Of a DNA stretch of 64,000 nucleotides, positions 45,190 to 59,500 are shown piece by piece; the stretch's first letter is position 1; the number at the start of each line of letters is the position of its first letter. The DNA lies in assembly GCA_002633005.1 (NCBI GenBank), contig NMRA01000168.1, positions 375,129-439,128 on the forward strand, read 5' to 3'. Source of the stretch: Phoronis australis (taxonomy: Eukaryota; Phoronida; Phoronidae). The notes beneath the pieces were generated by a model, which saw nothing but the letters and a program-made list of their open reading frames with translations, was not told the DNA's origin and searched no databases. The translations under genes were made by a program, and so were the position numbers.

Positions 45190-47598
45190 AGTGACCCCCA
45201 GGATTATAAGCAAGTGAATGTTACAAAACAAGCATGTTACAAATAAATGCAGTTTGACCATAACAACTCTATACATCCATCTAACTACAGCAAACTCTCA
45301 CCAATTTAGGAAAAAAATAAGGCAATTAAGTGAAATTTCATTTTTACATTTTCTTCATAAAAATAAGTAGCACAAAATAAACACTTTTTCAGTCTTAACT
45401 TGCACACCACAGATAGCATCGAACTATGTTTTTAAAGTGAAGCATTCATAACAATGTCAGGGACTTTTGAAAAATGAAAAAAGGCCAGTTTTAGCAATTA
45501 TTTTTGTTTGACATTGACAGGCTTTTACACTTTTTATCATTTTCAGTACCAAAAACAAGGACCAGCATTTTTTTGAAAAGAAAAGCCAACGATTAAGCCA
45601 GTCGTCCTGGCAACTACAAAGTTGGCTAATGAGAATGCTCATAAGAGGAGTTTCTCTGTTTTTAGGCAACCAACCATGTAAATGGGGTATTGTTGCAGCT
45701 ATTAATTTTCTAACTAAAGAAAAAGACTGAAGAGTTATCACTGTGAAATGCAATAAAATAACAATAGATACATAACAAGTAAACAGATGCTTACAGTAAC
45801 ATTAACCATTTTCCATATTTCAAAAGCTTTCAACATTCTAGTGAATGCCCACAATATATCAAAATTCTGTCTGCTGTTAGCTATGGTATTGAAACTTAAA
45901 ATGGTAAAGCATGTACTTGGTGCCTTGTATCTTTTGTGAATAAATGAAAAATAAAATTTAATTTGTTCACCATACTGAGTCCCACATTGGTTATATTTTA
46001 CTGTAGTAAGAGTAAATCTTCATAGAAGAACATGTTGCCATTACTTACCAGTATATTGTGGTGTTAAGAATTTCACACGAATCGCATGGTATGTAAAGAT
46101 ATCAAACTTTGTACTAGTGAATTCAAATGATGTACCTAACACCAGAAGTCTAAAAAAACAATGTTTGGAGTAACTGCACCATTGATACTCAACTAACAAT
46201 GAGTAAAATGAGATTTTTAAACTTAAAGACAATGGATAACAAAATGTGGCAACAAACTGAATACTGGGATTGCTAACATGTATTTGTCTCGTGCTTCGAT
46301 CCCAGTAGCTAGCAACAAATATTGCCTTATTGGGAAGAAACATTCAAAACATCATAGTATAGAAAAACGTGACTGCAAAAAGCTGATCAAAATGCTCTTT
46401 TTCAAGATATTTTCTAGCCTTTCTTCAATGAATGCTGCTTTATCAAATGATGAAGATGAACATCACCTTAAAGTTATACAGCACCTTATCTACAAATCTT
46501 TGTTTTTAGTCACATATCAACAAAACTCTAAATTTTTATTTCCTCGGTAAAAGTTATGAAAGTAGAATTCGTTAAGAATTTGATGTTTGCTTAACAGCAG
46601 TCTGTTATTACAAACTGGGTCACATGAACACGATCATACCTTTTACTGAATTGAGCAAAAAAGGTCCATTCATAGCAAAACAAAATCAATAACATGACCA
46701 AATTTCATTTGACTTAAATATTCAGCAACAGTTTTCTTAGTCAGCAATTGTTTTGATTTCTTTTATAAAATTCATTAAAGTCCTTTTTTGACAGTTCCTC
46801 AAGCAAAAATGAAACTTTTTAAAAACAATCCTTTACAGCATTTTGAAGAACAGTTCATAAAGCATAGACTGTCGAATATTCATATGAATCTGATCAGCCA
46901 GTGGTGAGATATGGTGTTCTAAACGTAGTCAAATTTGGACATTTTTCTTGGTAACATGTACTATATAACCTTAAAACAAGACTTCTAATGTGCTTCCAGA
47001 GGTCTAAGTTTGCTATTCTGTGAAAGAGGAAAAAGTTGTTCATCAAGGGACGCGACTTTCAGAAAAAATTAAAACAAAGCAAAACATTAACCGTACTTCT
47101 ATAGTGGAGCAAAGTGCTCCAAACAAAAAAATTCAGTAGTCAAGGACTCGAGAACGAAAAACTATAACGAAGTGGTCATATGTCCAGTAAACCCAAGGAC
47201 GAGTACCATCTCAGAGATCAACTTTTTGTTATTTAATTTATCTATTATCTGTGCCATGTGGGAGAATGATTCTCATCATAACAAATATATTGTGCTCATT
47301 ATACAAGAAACCAACAACAACTTTACAGAACACACCAAAAGTATTCCAACAAAATTACCCAGAATTCCATGTAAGTATGGTTTGGTGGAAGTCAAATTCT
47401 TCGTATGAGCAGCCTTCCTTCATAACAAAGAATGAAGGGGAATTCAAAGGAGAGTCAGGTGAACAAGCCATTCAGTTGTCATGACAGGGAAACAGTATTT
47501 TGTCTAATTACATTTGCCATGTACTGTAGTTTGTCAAATCATCAACACAAACCCCCCAGAACTAATGCAGAATTGTGACCCCTTTATTAGTTTTGCTA

Positions 47599-50500
47599 CT
47601 ATAACTCAGATGGCGCTGATGGCGGTCTGCAGCTCGTCTTCTGATATGTGCTCTTTGTCACTTGTTCTTGATGACCCAGGTAACTAGTGACTGCTGTCAT
47701 CCTGAAAGGTCAAGTTACGCCAGGTGAACACAAAATGACTATCAAATTTTCCAAGAAAAACAGAAATGGTAAGAGCCGGACACAAGTCACCATTTCAGAT
47801 TTTGCACATCTTTCCTCACATAGCTAAGTTCATTTAAACATTTGAAAATGCAGGAATAAAACTTCCATAAATTGGACTAAAAGATTCCATCTAATTCAAG
47901 TCAAATTGAACTTATCTGAAAATGATCTTGTATAGAACCACTCAGCAAATGCATTGACAATTGGTAGGAAAGAGAACATAAGTTGCCAGTGGCTAATGTA
48001 ACGCTGCATATACTAATAGGTATTAGGATGACCACCATCATCCAAGAGTTATTAAGTAAATTCGTAAATGACATCATGGTAAAATCTCACCCACTACGGA
48101 CAGCAATAATTGCCAAAAGTGTTGTGAATGCCGGCAATTTTTCAAAACTGTCTAATGGCAGCTATGGTACAAGACTTGAGCATGGAAAACCATTTATTTT
48201 TGTGGAAAAATGAGAAAATTCACTTGTCGGCCAACCTGTGTCCTAAATTTGTCACATGTTACCGTACATTTAGCCACCATTCACAATTTCCCACAGCTAT
48301 GGTTGATTTTCATTTTCAAGATTGCATGACTTAGTGTTGTGATAGTAGATGAGACAGACGATAATACTGCTCTTTGGTATGAAGGGAATGACATGCATTA
48401 GGTTGCGAATGTCGAGGCCTTTCTTTTTACATGTGAAAAATCAAAATTGAACGAATAGTTAATTGGGAGGTGGGGGTAAGGCCGACATGCTAACTACGAT
48501 CACATAGCGCTCCTTATTGTGTTGCGTACTGTATGCATAACCATCAACTTGCACCCTGTCTTTGTGAGCTTATCCCGACCTGTTCTTATATCTGGTAGCC
48601 TTGCATGCATTCCGTAGACGCGAGAACCTCGCGTAAACGAAAGGCCACGTGAGACTTTTTGAGATGTCGCTAAGTATTCGCAAGCGAAACACATGGTCAC
48701 ACTAGCTTCCTTTGTGACTTTCTTGCAGCTACAAAAACCATTCCCAGTTTCGTTTTATTGCTGCCTCAATATGAAACATGAATAATCATGGAATAAAGCA
48801 GACACTTTATAGATTTTATTTGCTATGCATCATGGTGATCCCTGTCACTATTCTTTGGAAGATACATGAATTTGAGCAAATGTCCATTAAAATTTTTAGC
48901 ACACAACACTGACGAGTGCTCGGTCAATTCTGTATACAGGAGGGGTTTACTGCAATATGCTGTAAGTTACTTAGGCAATGAAACTCTGAATAAACGCAAG
49001 CAAACAATGACTTACTGGTAGGCTATAAATTGTGTGTGAACCCACTTCCTCTTGTCTAGACAGAAATTGCTGAAAAAAAAACAACACAAAAACGTAGAAA
49101 TGATGACATCAGCAAGCAATACTTAAGTATATATTTCATGGAGGCATGTTTAATTATTAGATGGGAGAATGCTCATTTTCCAAGCCCTTTGTTGAAACAG
49201 CGCTGCATTGAGCTGGTTGTCTCTTTTTTATCACTGTCATAAAGGAGCATTCAGGGAAAATAACAAAATGAATGATGTACAAGCTCAACTAAATGCAGAG
49301 GAAAATGACAAGTATCGTGGTATTGAAGCACACAAACCATACATTCAGCTGAGATATCAGTAGTCCAGTGGTTGTGCTTAAAACTATGTACAGGTGAGAC
49401 TGTGGTCTTAATTTGCCGCAATGACAAGCATTTTTCTGCAAAGACCTTCGGTGGAATTTCTTTTCAGGTCTGTTTTATGACACCTACACAGCCAAAACAT
49501 GCCTAGTTAAAGTAAATTTGACTTTTGATGGATTATCAGCTTTGTCAAAAAATTTGACAAATTGAACTTCACCTTTAAGTCCAACAAAATTTGTACTGAA
49601 CAGGTGAAGAGTTAAATTAATGTATTGTAAGTGGAGCGATCAAAGTCAAAGTCAGTACTTACATAAGGTATGTCTGCTCCCCTTCAAATCTTATGGTCAT
49701 TTCTATATAGAGAGGCACAGTAGAATGAATGGGTACAGATACCACTGTGGCATTGGACGACTGGGCGACAATCGTTGTCCCATATAGCAAGGCAGTTAGG
49801 GAAACATTTGTCACATCAATGGCGAAGAAATTGCCATTTGTGACATTATATGTGTTCTACAATTAAAAAGGAAGACGGTGAGCATCACTTGTCTATGTAA
49901 AATGTAAGAAGCAACAATTTACACAAACACACTACAAAGCACTGTCAATTTAAATAAAAAAGCATGAAATCTGTGCCTGGAAAATGGATAAGAGGTTTGA
50001 ACCTGTGGTATTTTTCGGATCATTGATTTGAATTTTAAAATCGGTTAAGTAAGTTCAGGACCTGTGATTCGTGTTCCCTGGTTAGTCTTGAAACCTTACA
50101 CAGCAATAAAGCTTTTTAATGATGAAATGTATTCTTAGTTATTCAGTTCATTCCCGTTTTGATGCATATTCTTCTTCTTATTAACTGGAAAATTGTAGTA
50201 CCATATATTAATTTAAATTTATTTTGGGGTTTTCATGGAAACTTTTAACTCATTCTTTGGCAACGTTTCTCATCGAGAAGCGATAATGGTGGTGCATTTA
50301 TACTTTTAATCAAGGCTGGAATCAGAGGTATTTCTGCCATGGACCCGAATACTGCTGTGCCTCCTAGTAGCAAGTTTATTTTTTACATTTGCCTTTGAAT
50401 CATCGAAGTTCCTTGACAGATTAACAACTTTTAATTTTTGGATGTGGTTCAACATACATCCGGCGCCATCTAGTGGCCATTTTTATAACATTAATAAATA

Positions 50501-53500
50501 CGTTTTTTGAAATATGTGACGAAACTGACATGTAATCGTATATTTTTGTGTTTTGTACATATAATTTATGCCTATTTTTCAGTTCCAATTCACATGCATG
50601 CTTAAGAAGAAAGAATGCTGAGTCAGGTTCCAGTTGTACCACTTTTTCATTATGTTGCCAACTATGAATATGACCTCAGTCTGCCGGTGTTTAAAGATTT
50701 GGAGCACCATTCCCTGAACTAAGAGTCTGGCCTGCATGTATTTGAATGGAGAACCTGAGCATTCAGTGAATAGCAGACTCGAATGTTGGCAATTAAATAC
50801 ATGCAGGTAGTAAGCTGTGCCAGGTGGTCTCTCCCTCTGGTAAATTGTAACTGCTGACAACAGTTCGACTGACCGCACTCGATAAATAGAAAATCAAATT
50901 TTAGTTGCAAAACTCGCCAAAATGAAGATTTCAAAATAGGCCAGTCCTGAAATGGCACGGCACGACTGTCATTATAAGGTATTTATCCACAATGCAAAAG
51001 TTGTCCTGCTTCTTCACATGTTAATGTACAAGTCATATCCTAATGATTGTTTAATTCATAGTCATGATCAGGCAAACTTATATTTTCAGTTTCAATTGCA
51101 GTATATACATCAAGAAATTGGCAAAAAGAATAATACCACTGCAAGATATGTAATATGATCTTCCCCTGTTAATTAACTCGGGTGTGCTTTGCCGGTAGCT
51201 AAGCCGCAGAAAAATTTAATCCATGACAACCTCATTGTGAAACAAGGTTGATAACTGACAGTCTGTGATAAAATAACAAGATTACGCATTAATCCAATTA
51301 GAATAGGGGTAAATATAATTTAGACAGTCAAATGGTAACGAGAGACCCATATTTGGAAAAGGATAATTACAACATGTTAATGGTTCAGCAAAGGTCAAAA
51401 AGTTGAAAGTGAAGAAAGAAGTAAACATTTTCAATGATTTTATCAAATACCAAAGCCTGACATTCACGGCCAATTTTGCCAAAAACTAATTAGCTTCTTT
51501 GAGATATAGTTGCCCTCATATTCTGTAAGCTTGGTGGAGATCTGTGACTGACTTTTTCAGTTATCCCATGGAGATGGCCTTGCCCCTCCATACAATTACA
51601 TAGAGTCCAACCATCTATTGGAAAATTTCTCTAGAAATCAATTAACTGTAGAGCATATGGTTAATAACTTCTTGATGTTTTGCATTAGAATTGTACCAAC
51701 TTAGCATTGTATGGTGAAAACATGAATAACACTGTATCACAATTTATGCTTTACACAGTATTTTACAAAGACATCGAGCACCACATGCAAGGCAAGCAAA
51801 CACTTACCCTAACAGTAAATTCCACAAACTGTTCACCAACAGTTGTGTTGGTGTTATAGGATCCATTTATAGCATCGAGAAATGGGTTGTCGGAATCAAT
51901 TTCTATTGAGCGAGGGAAGAGGAAAAATAGCAAAAGAGCACCGATAATAAGACAGACTGCAACAGCAATTAACACCCATATCCACCTGAAACAAGCAAAA
52001 CATTGTTTTATTATTAAGCAAACTCACAAACATTTTAAATCCGGTCTGCGTACCACCTGTTGGCCACATCACGTGATCTAATGAACGAAAGTCTGAAAAG
52101 CTTTCTGCCCCCCCCAACCAGGACTCAAACATAGCACCTTCTGCTAATGGTGCAGTGTAAGTAAGTATAACAACACACAATGTGATCATAAACAGACAGT
52201 CTATTAGTGTTGGAAAATATCTTAGAAAACAATAAAAAAGCTGAATATTGACAATGAGGTACAAATGAAGAGGGCATCTCCTTTTCATTAACTGTGTAGA
52301 TCGAGCAGCATGGAGACAGCTGGTTGATAATTAAGAGCCCATGCACAGAATGCATATTTTGACTGGTTATTTTACTGACAGTACAAAGCAAACTTGAACT
52401 CCTCACTGAAACTGACACATAAATGCAATACAACATTACAATAACAACAGGAAAATCGGTGGGTCTCACACCATCAAAGGAGTATAAGATAAATCCAACG
52501 TGAGCCAACCCCTGGACCTCCTGCACTGGATAAAGCGTGAAAATGTAATGAAAAATAATTATACATTTATAAGCAGATTGATGCGTTCACACCAAGAAGG
52601 TAGGCACAGTTATAAAGTTCTCGTCAGCTGCCTGATGCTTATCTATGAATTATAATTTGAAGTGGGTGATAAGATAGCTGTAATATTTTGGGGAAAATAA
52701 AATATATCTAATAATGATAATAGCCCACTTGACATTGTTTCAGTATCCAGTGGCTCAGTGGCAGTGAAAATTCTTCAAATAGGCCAGAGTTCAGTATTAA
52801 CCGTGGGCCGTAGACCTAAGACAATACAGCCTTTTTAAAGGAAAAATGATCTAACATATTGAGTTAAGTGATAAGTAAGTTTGAATAATTTTCACAGCAT
52901 CACTGCATATTGTCTAGCTAGTCTTCAGACAACTGACTCATGCCTTTGGTGCTTTTCCCATTAGTAACTGCCAACTTCGGTGGATTTCTTTTCATAAATG
53001 CAATATTCACATATTGCATATATAAACTTTACTTTCCATTCTACCAATATTTCTTTAATGGCACCATTTATGCACCAAACATGTAAGTTACTTGATACGA
53101 CTTCTACTGGTTTAATTGGGTGACTCCATAATTACTAAGTAGGTTATGAAAAATACAGGTTCCGCTTTTTGACATCTCAATACTTTGAGAGCACAAAGCA
53201 GTTCATCAATATGGGGGCGTTTGTATCATAAGGACCCACGTGATTTACCTGAATGTGGGCATTTCTATAGAAAGGTCCCTCGCTTCACTAGCAACATATA
53301 CTGAGTTTCGAATTCCAAATTAGGTGGAAAGTTTTAATGTCCAATTTCATCCCTTTCTTCAGTGGATGGGTTTATTCGCATGAAATTTTGAACAATTATT
53401 TTATGGTCTATGACCAAGGGAACGCAGCCCCAGATTTTTTATTTTTATTTGCACAACAGCTATCTGCTGCCAAAAATTAAGACGTTCTTGTTTCAAAGTT

Positions 53501-56500
53501 TACTAAACACTAACAAATGAATGTTCCAACATTTCAGACTTACCTAGTCTCTGCAAGAAAGCATGTATTCTAACAATTACCGTAAACGTTCGGGTTAACG
53601 CCCATGCTCAGTTAACCGGTAAGTAAAAAATTTTTATATGTACCTTTCAGAAATTTGACAAAATAATATTCTACGTGTATGTCATGTCTCAAACTGAAGA
53701 ACTGAGCACTCGTTTATGTTGCCAACCTTTAAAAAATTGAAAGTGGGAGTTTTAGCAAATATTTGCCTACCAAATTGATGCGTCTTTACACATGTTTATA
53801 CTAGTTCTCACTTTGACAATAGTCATTTGCAGGGTTCCAGGTTTTTAGACCAGTTTAACACCCATTATCCAGTGGATGATTTTCAAAAAGCAAAACCCCT
53901 GTAAGTGATTAATAACTTCGTTTCCATAAACACTTACGTCCTCCTTGGCTTAAGTCTGCTATCACTAAATGGTATCAAGGCAACCAGTTCATTGTCTTTA
54001 CCTGTAATAATAACACAGCTCATTAAGAACACCTCAGACCACCAACAATGTAAAGTTGAAAAAATGTTTAGCTTTAGTCTGTGGCCATTTGCTTTACTTA
54101 TTTGCGAGTAGGCCTGAAAACTTCTCATTGCTAACAAGCTAGCCATGAGGACTGAGGGCCAGTCCTAATATTTGGGGACCTCAATATTTGACAGGTGGCT
54201 ACATTCACCTTTCTCAGCATTGGCAATCAACTTCGGTGATATAAGGTAAAATCTTTTTTGCCAGTGGATATGGCTAAGAGCTGGACTATTGGGATGTACT
54301 TTAACCATTTTGATGTTACCTTATGCCAAATAAAAAGCACTGGTTATTTTCGACAGGTGGCTTTCTGTATCATTTCCGTCTCCCTCAGGCCCTCTGCAAC
54401 TATGCATGAAACAGTAGAATATACAATAGCCTAGCAAAAGGCCCAAGGTCTTGTATCTACAGTCACTTTCATTGAACGAACACAATGATGAACTATGAAA
54501 TTCGAAAATACCATAAAGGGAATTCCATTCAAAATAGGTCGGTCAGGTGACACAACAATGATGACTTCCCATGAGAAAATTACAGATCAGCTGGTGGGTT
54601 TTGGCTCTTCAGTTAAGAAGTCAAAATATGTTTAACAAGACCGCTAATCAGGGTGAAATGTAGCTTTTAAAAAGGAACATTACCCATGAGAAGAAGGATT
54701 TTCTGAAATCAGCCTTAGTGCAGAATTGAACGCGTAAGTAAGCCCATGGTCACAGACTAACATTCAGCTGACGACCCACAATTTTCAGCTGTAAATCCAA
54801 CAATGTCCGTTTCACACGAGATACTTTAGTGCAAGCTATATAAAATTTGACAATAAGAGATCAAATTTCTTTTTGATTTATTAAAAAAACATTACTTTGA
54901 AACCTCACTGCTTGCTCCAAAACTTACCAAATGAAAACTAAGCTTCACCATGTTATCACATGGCCTTCCTGACATCACTTAAAATCACAACTTGGCCATA
55001 AAATCAAATTCCCTCCTTCCTTCTGTTACAAACCTATCACCTGCTAGCCAGTTAAAAGTTTGAACACACATCACAGAGGTGTAAAAAGTATGAGTTACTA
55101 GGTTGTAGGGTGTGAGAATTTGCAGTTACGCAATTAGTGATTAAGTTTAACAAGGCCAAGTTGTTTGATCCCTTGACAAAACAGATTTTTTTTGAAGAAA
55201 ATTTATCCTCTAAATTAATCTCACCACATGACACATGGCCATCATGACACAGGTATTCACTCCAAGTCAATAAACAGTTAACCCAGACAACTGTTGCATA
55301 ATCGGTAGCTGACAAAGGTGTCTGGGGCCCAGCCAAATACTGGCTCAGGTTATGTCCTTCAAAATGGTACACAATCGAACCATTGGTCACACAGAAGGGA
55401 ACTGTTAAAACTTTCTATCTGTGGGTGTTGGCCCGATTCGCATTCATGGCTTGTAGTGTGTAGGTTTGATAAAACAATTTGCCAAAAATCCCATTATATG
55501 CAAAGCGCAACTGGCCTTTGAAAAATTACTATTTTGGTAATTTATTTAGGCAAAATATGTGGAGGATTTACTGTTGCCTTTCGTCAGTACCTAACTTTCT
55601 AGAGTGCAGGACAGTAAAAGGATAAAAATGAGTATTTAAGCATTTTCCAAGATAGTTATCCAAATTTGTGTAGTCGCATACGAGTGTAGATGTATAGTAA
55701 ATGTATTTGACCAGCTATTGGTTATCACATTTTACTCTGAAGTGACAAATAAGCCTAATTTGGCCTCAGCCAGTCCATGGTGTTATAACAACAGTGATAA
55801 TGAAAAGTATATCTGTCGCTAATAAATCAATAAACACAACAGTACAACTCCATACATCAGTAAGTGTGCTTTGCAATAAAACGGCACTATTGAATTGTGA
55901 TAGGGGCAAGGTTCACAGTGCACACACATATCCTTCAGGGCTTCAAAATTATCCCCAGGATAAGTTGGATTGTTGCACATCGTCAGGTGCATAATGTTCA
56001 ACAATAACAACGTGACGCGTGATAATGAATTGCCATTGTTGCTATAGGGTGTATGCAACTAGGCCCAGACGCATTGTCAGCAGTCAAGTAAAATATGCTT
56101 GATATGTTAGAGTTTGTAATCGCCAATTTTTTTTCTAGCTTGGTGAGTACCTAGTATTCATGGAACAATAGAAAGTATTGTTACAGCCCTCAGGTAAAGG
56201 GCCTGCATGTTGGTTCTGCATTCACCGTCACCAAGAAAACACAAATGATTTGCACAGACTGAGACCAATAGGAAGTACTATATAATGTTACTGAAGTGAA
56301 TACCAAACCAAAATACAGGCCCTTTACCTGCAGGTTTAATTCACTTTCTATTGTTCCATGGATAGCATATGCATGCCAGCAGGACAGCAAAATCACCAGG
56401 AATCTGTATATTTACTAAAAGGATGTGACTGCTTTCAGACGGTTCAGATTACCAGTGGTTAAACGAATTCCTCTAACTATTCTGGTACTAGAAATGAGAG

Positions 56501-59500
56501 TTGAAAGTTTGTAGTGTGATATTTACAATGACACCTATTTGCGATTTCCATAAGTGTTCTTCTATTTCTTAGGCTAATGAAACTAAACTTGATGTACCGC
56601 TATTTATTTACTATGATATTTAAAATGAGGGTGGCCTCTTCAGTGATAGCACTGCTTTCCAAGAGGGCCCTCTTGATAAAGTCGCAATTCTCACTCTGGC
56701 CAAAAATGTACTGATTTGCAGGGAACTCACTTTTAACCCATCATATCATTCATACATTAAAACTGTAAAATTACGAATATTAACCTGCAAAACTAAAAAA
56801 CTCTTAAAAGATTTCCAGCTATGTACGTTTTCTTTTGCCTCCGTGACACTTTATTCCTGTGAACAAATTAAACTAATTCATAAGAGTTACCCCTTAACGA
56901 AAAAATATACAGTGCATAATTTACAACTGAAGACAGTGTCAAACAGCTACCATGCACAGTTTTGCAACAGGTAAAAAATGAAACATTCTGGTGTCACCCA
57001 AAACCATGATGTGATTTGAACATGACTTCAGCAACCCTCATATTCTCATTTATAATTATCAGGATTAATCTGTCACCAAGCTCTTGACTAATATCATCAA
57101 TTATCCCAGCTGGAGTGAGAATGCTGGTTGCTGCAATGACACCTAGACAAAAATGTGTATCGCCAAAAGTAATGCCTAATAAACTGTAACAAAAAGATAC
57201 CCCAACTATCTTTGATTATATCATTCATGGAGAGCAACACAACACTAAGGGTACTACATAGACGACACTAAAACAGTGAGCAAGAATTGTTATCACTTAC
57301 AAGGGTCCTGCGTTTTGATGTGTTTTCTACACTAAAGAATAGGCATCAAACTGGTTCTCGATATCAGGGATGCCAGTGATTGATTGTTGTCAAAATGTCA
57401 GTAAAACAGGCACATCCCCTTTGACAAAAATCAATGGAAAAGCAGGGAATGCTAGCATGCATCTTCAATCTCTATATCTTGTTGGAAGGTAGAACTGTCA
57501 AGCAATGCCATGGGCAGGATTCTAAATTTCAGCAAAGATCTTCTAAACTCTAGTCCTGGCTCCAAACCCACAGTACAAATCCCATACTGCAGACCGAAAC
57601 TACAGACATGAGGGATTAGACAAGATTACTCATCCGCACCCATAAGTCCAGCTGAGGAATCTGGTACCAGAGACTGAAGTTTGGTCACCAGGTATGGAAC
57701 ATTTCGGCATGCATAGAATTCAGGGGCACAGGACTGGGGATACCAATCATACCATAGGTTTGTTGACAGCTTGTAATCAATATGGTTAAGAGGATGGTTG
57801 CATAAATTTAAAGGCGCTATCATGGAATCGTTTCTAACCGCCGATTGTTCCCATACTCAGGGAGTGGACCATAGGAGTCAGTTGTCACCCCCATCTCATC
57901 AATGGGAGACCTCGGAGAAAATTTAAGTGGGCCAACATCATGTAAGTTTTCTTGGAAAAATTAAGAGAAGGGAGCATTTGGACGGTTAAGTCATGTTACG
58001 TCCATTATTCATTTCCATACATTTAAAGATTATACCTTGTATAACACAAATGTTTCATGAATTACGTAAGAAATTTACAGTACACAACACATGTCATTAA
58101 TTGATAACATAATCATATCCCATTGTGAGGCATGCAACTAACCAATGGAATAGACTATTGCCATGACACCATGATAAGTCCCTTATTAGGTTCTATGGAC
58201 ATCAGCTTGGCATAGAACGGAGAACAGCTAACAAGTCCAAATTCCAGGGTTATATCATGTATATAAATGTTCAGAATACTGAATCGATAAATTTCATGCT
58301 TCAGCTTATATCAGTCTTTTTCAAACTGGTTTTGCTATACTTTCCACACCTCATATTTCATCATTAAAATGTCATTAGCCTGACAACTTTGAAGGTAATT
58401 TTTTTCTATAACAGGAGATAAACCCCCCAAAAGGTGATCTTTTAACAGAGGCATAATTTTATAACAAGAAATGCAGACAGGAACTGAAAACAAGCAACCT
58501 TGAACATAGAACAAACTCCCGAAAAGTAAACAGAATTTCGGACAAGAGTAGTTTCGAAAATTGACTACACTTCATTTTTCAAAGGTTTCATTCACAGTTG
58601 TGAGTACCCACAACATCTTACTGGTATAACATGTAGTAAAGGCAGCTACACTACAGAACTTGTTGCAATTGATCTTTCACGAAAAAACGAAAACACACAA
58701 TTACATTCATCCACAATACTATGTGGTAAATTGTGATTTTACCAGGTACTAGCTATAATTTAAACACACACCCCCAACCAAAAAATGAAAGTGAAAACAC
58801 TCAAAAAGCACAATCCACTTAATATAAATGATTAGGTTTATTGAAAACTGACACAACATGAGCTGATGGTTAGCATGATAAACAGTATGAACAATAAAAG
58901 CACACTTGAGTTCACTTTTTTAAATGTTGGGTCAAAACACATAAGAATGTTCATTTAAGAGTCATTGACAGAGTTTTCCAAGTAATTTTCAGGAATGTAA
59001 TATGCAGAAGTAGCAGCTCCAGTAGTTTCCTCTAAAGCTGTGCCTTCATCCGCCTGGCTATTTTGTTCTTTTATCTTACGAAGGTATTTCAATATGGCGC
59101 CTTTCTGAATATCCAAAGCCTCAGACAATACTCTCAATGCAACTTTATCAGGATTTGAGGACACGCGTTGACTGAATTCGTTGAGCACCCCTTTGGCATG
59201 AGCGTTGATGAACACACGGCGACCTGAACTGGGAACATCCTGAAATTTAAGAAAATCATCCTAGTTGAGGCAGTTCTCAAGTTTGCTGCTTGTTAAAGGT
59301 ACTAAATTGAGTCTTTGCTGTTTTTCTCAGAGTTAAGCGTCTATAAATTCGTGATTCATTGAAGAACCGAACTTTGATTCAGACCACTCACCACTAATTT
59401 AAAAAATGATCTTAACTTGCTCCTTTCCCAAACAAGAAGTGATTTCAGGGTTTGCAAAGAATTGCCAGTATGTTATTCCATTCAGACCATGCTCAGTGCA

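Larger units (their letters stand above)
42204..47598. other. Convergent intergenic region
   Basis: Between the 3' ends of the aldo-keto reductase and TMEM106 genes. It contains four small repeats listed separately (42346, 43066, 43610, 44955). TMEM106's nearest poly(A) signal (AATAAA, read leftward at 47588-47583) lies only about 11 bases after its stop, so a longer 3' UTR here is possible. One exon-like frame at 46149-46049 (-) is noted under findings. Confidence 0.4.
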
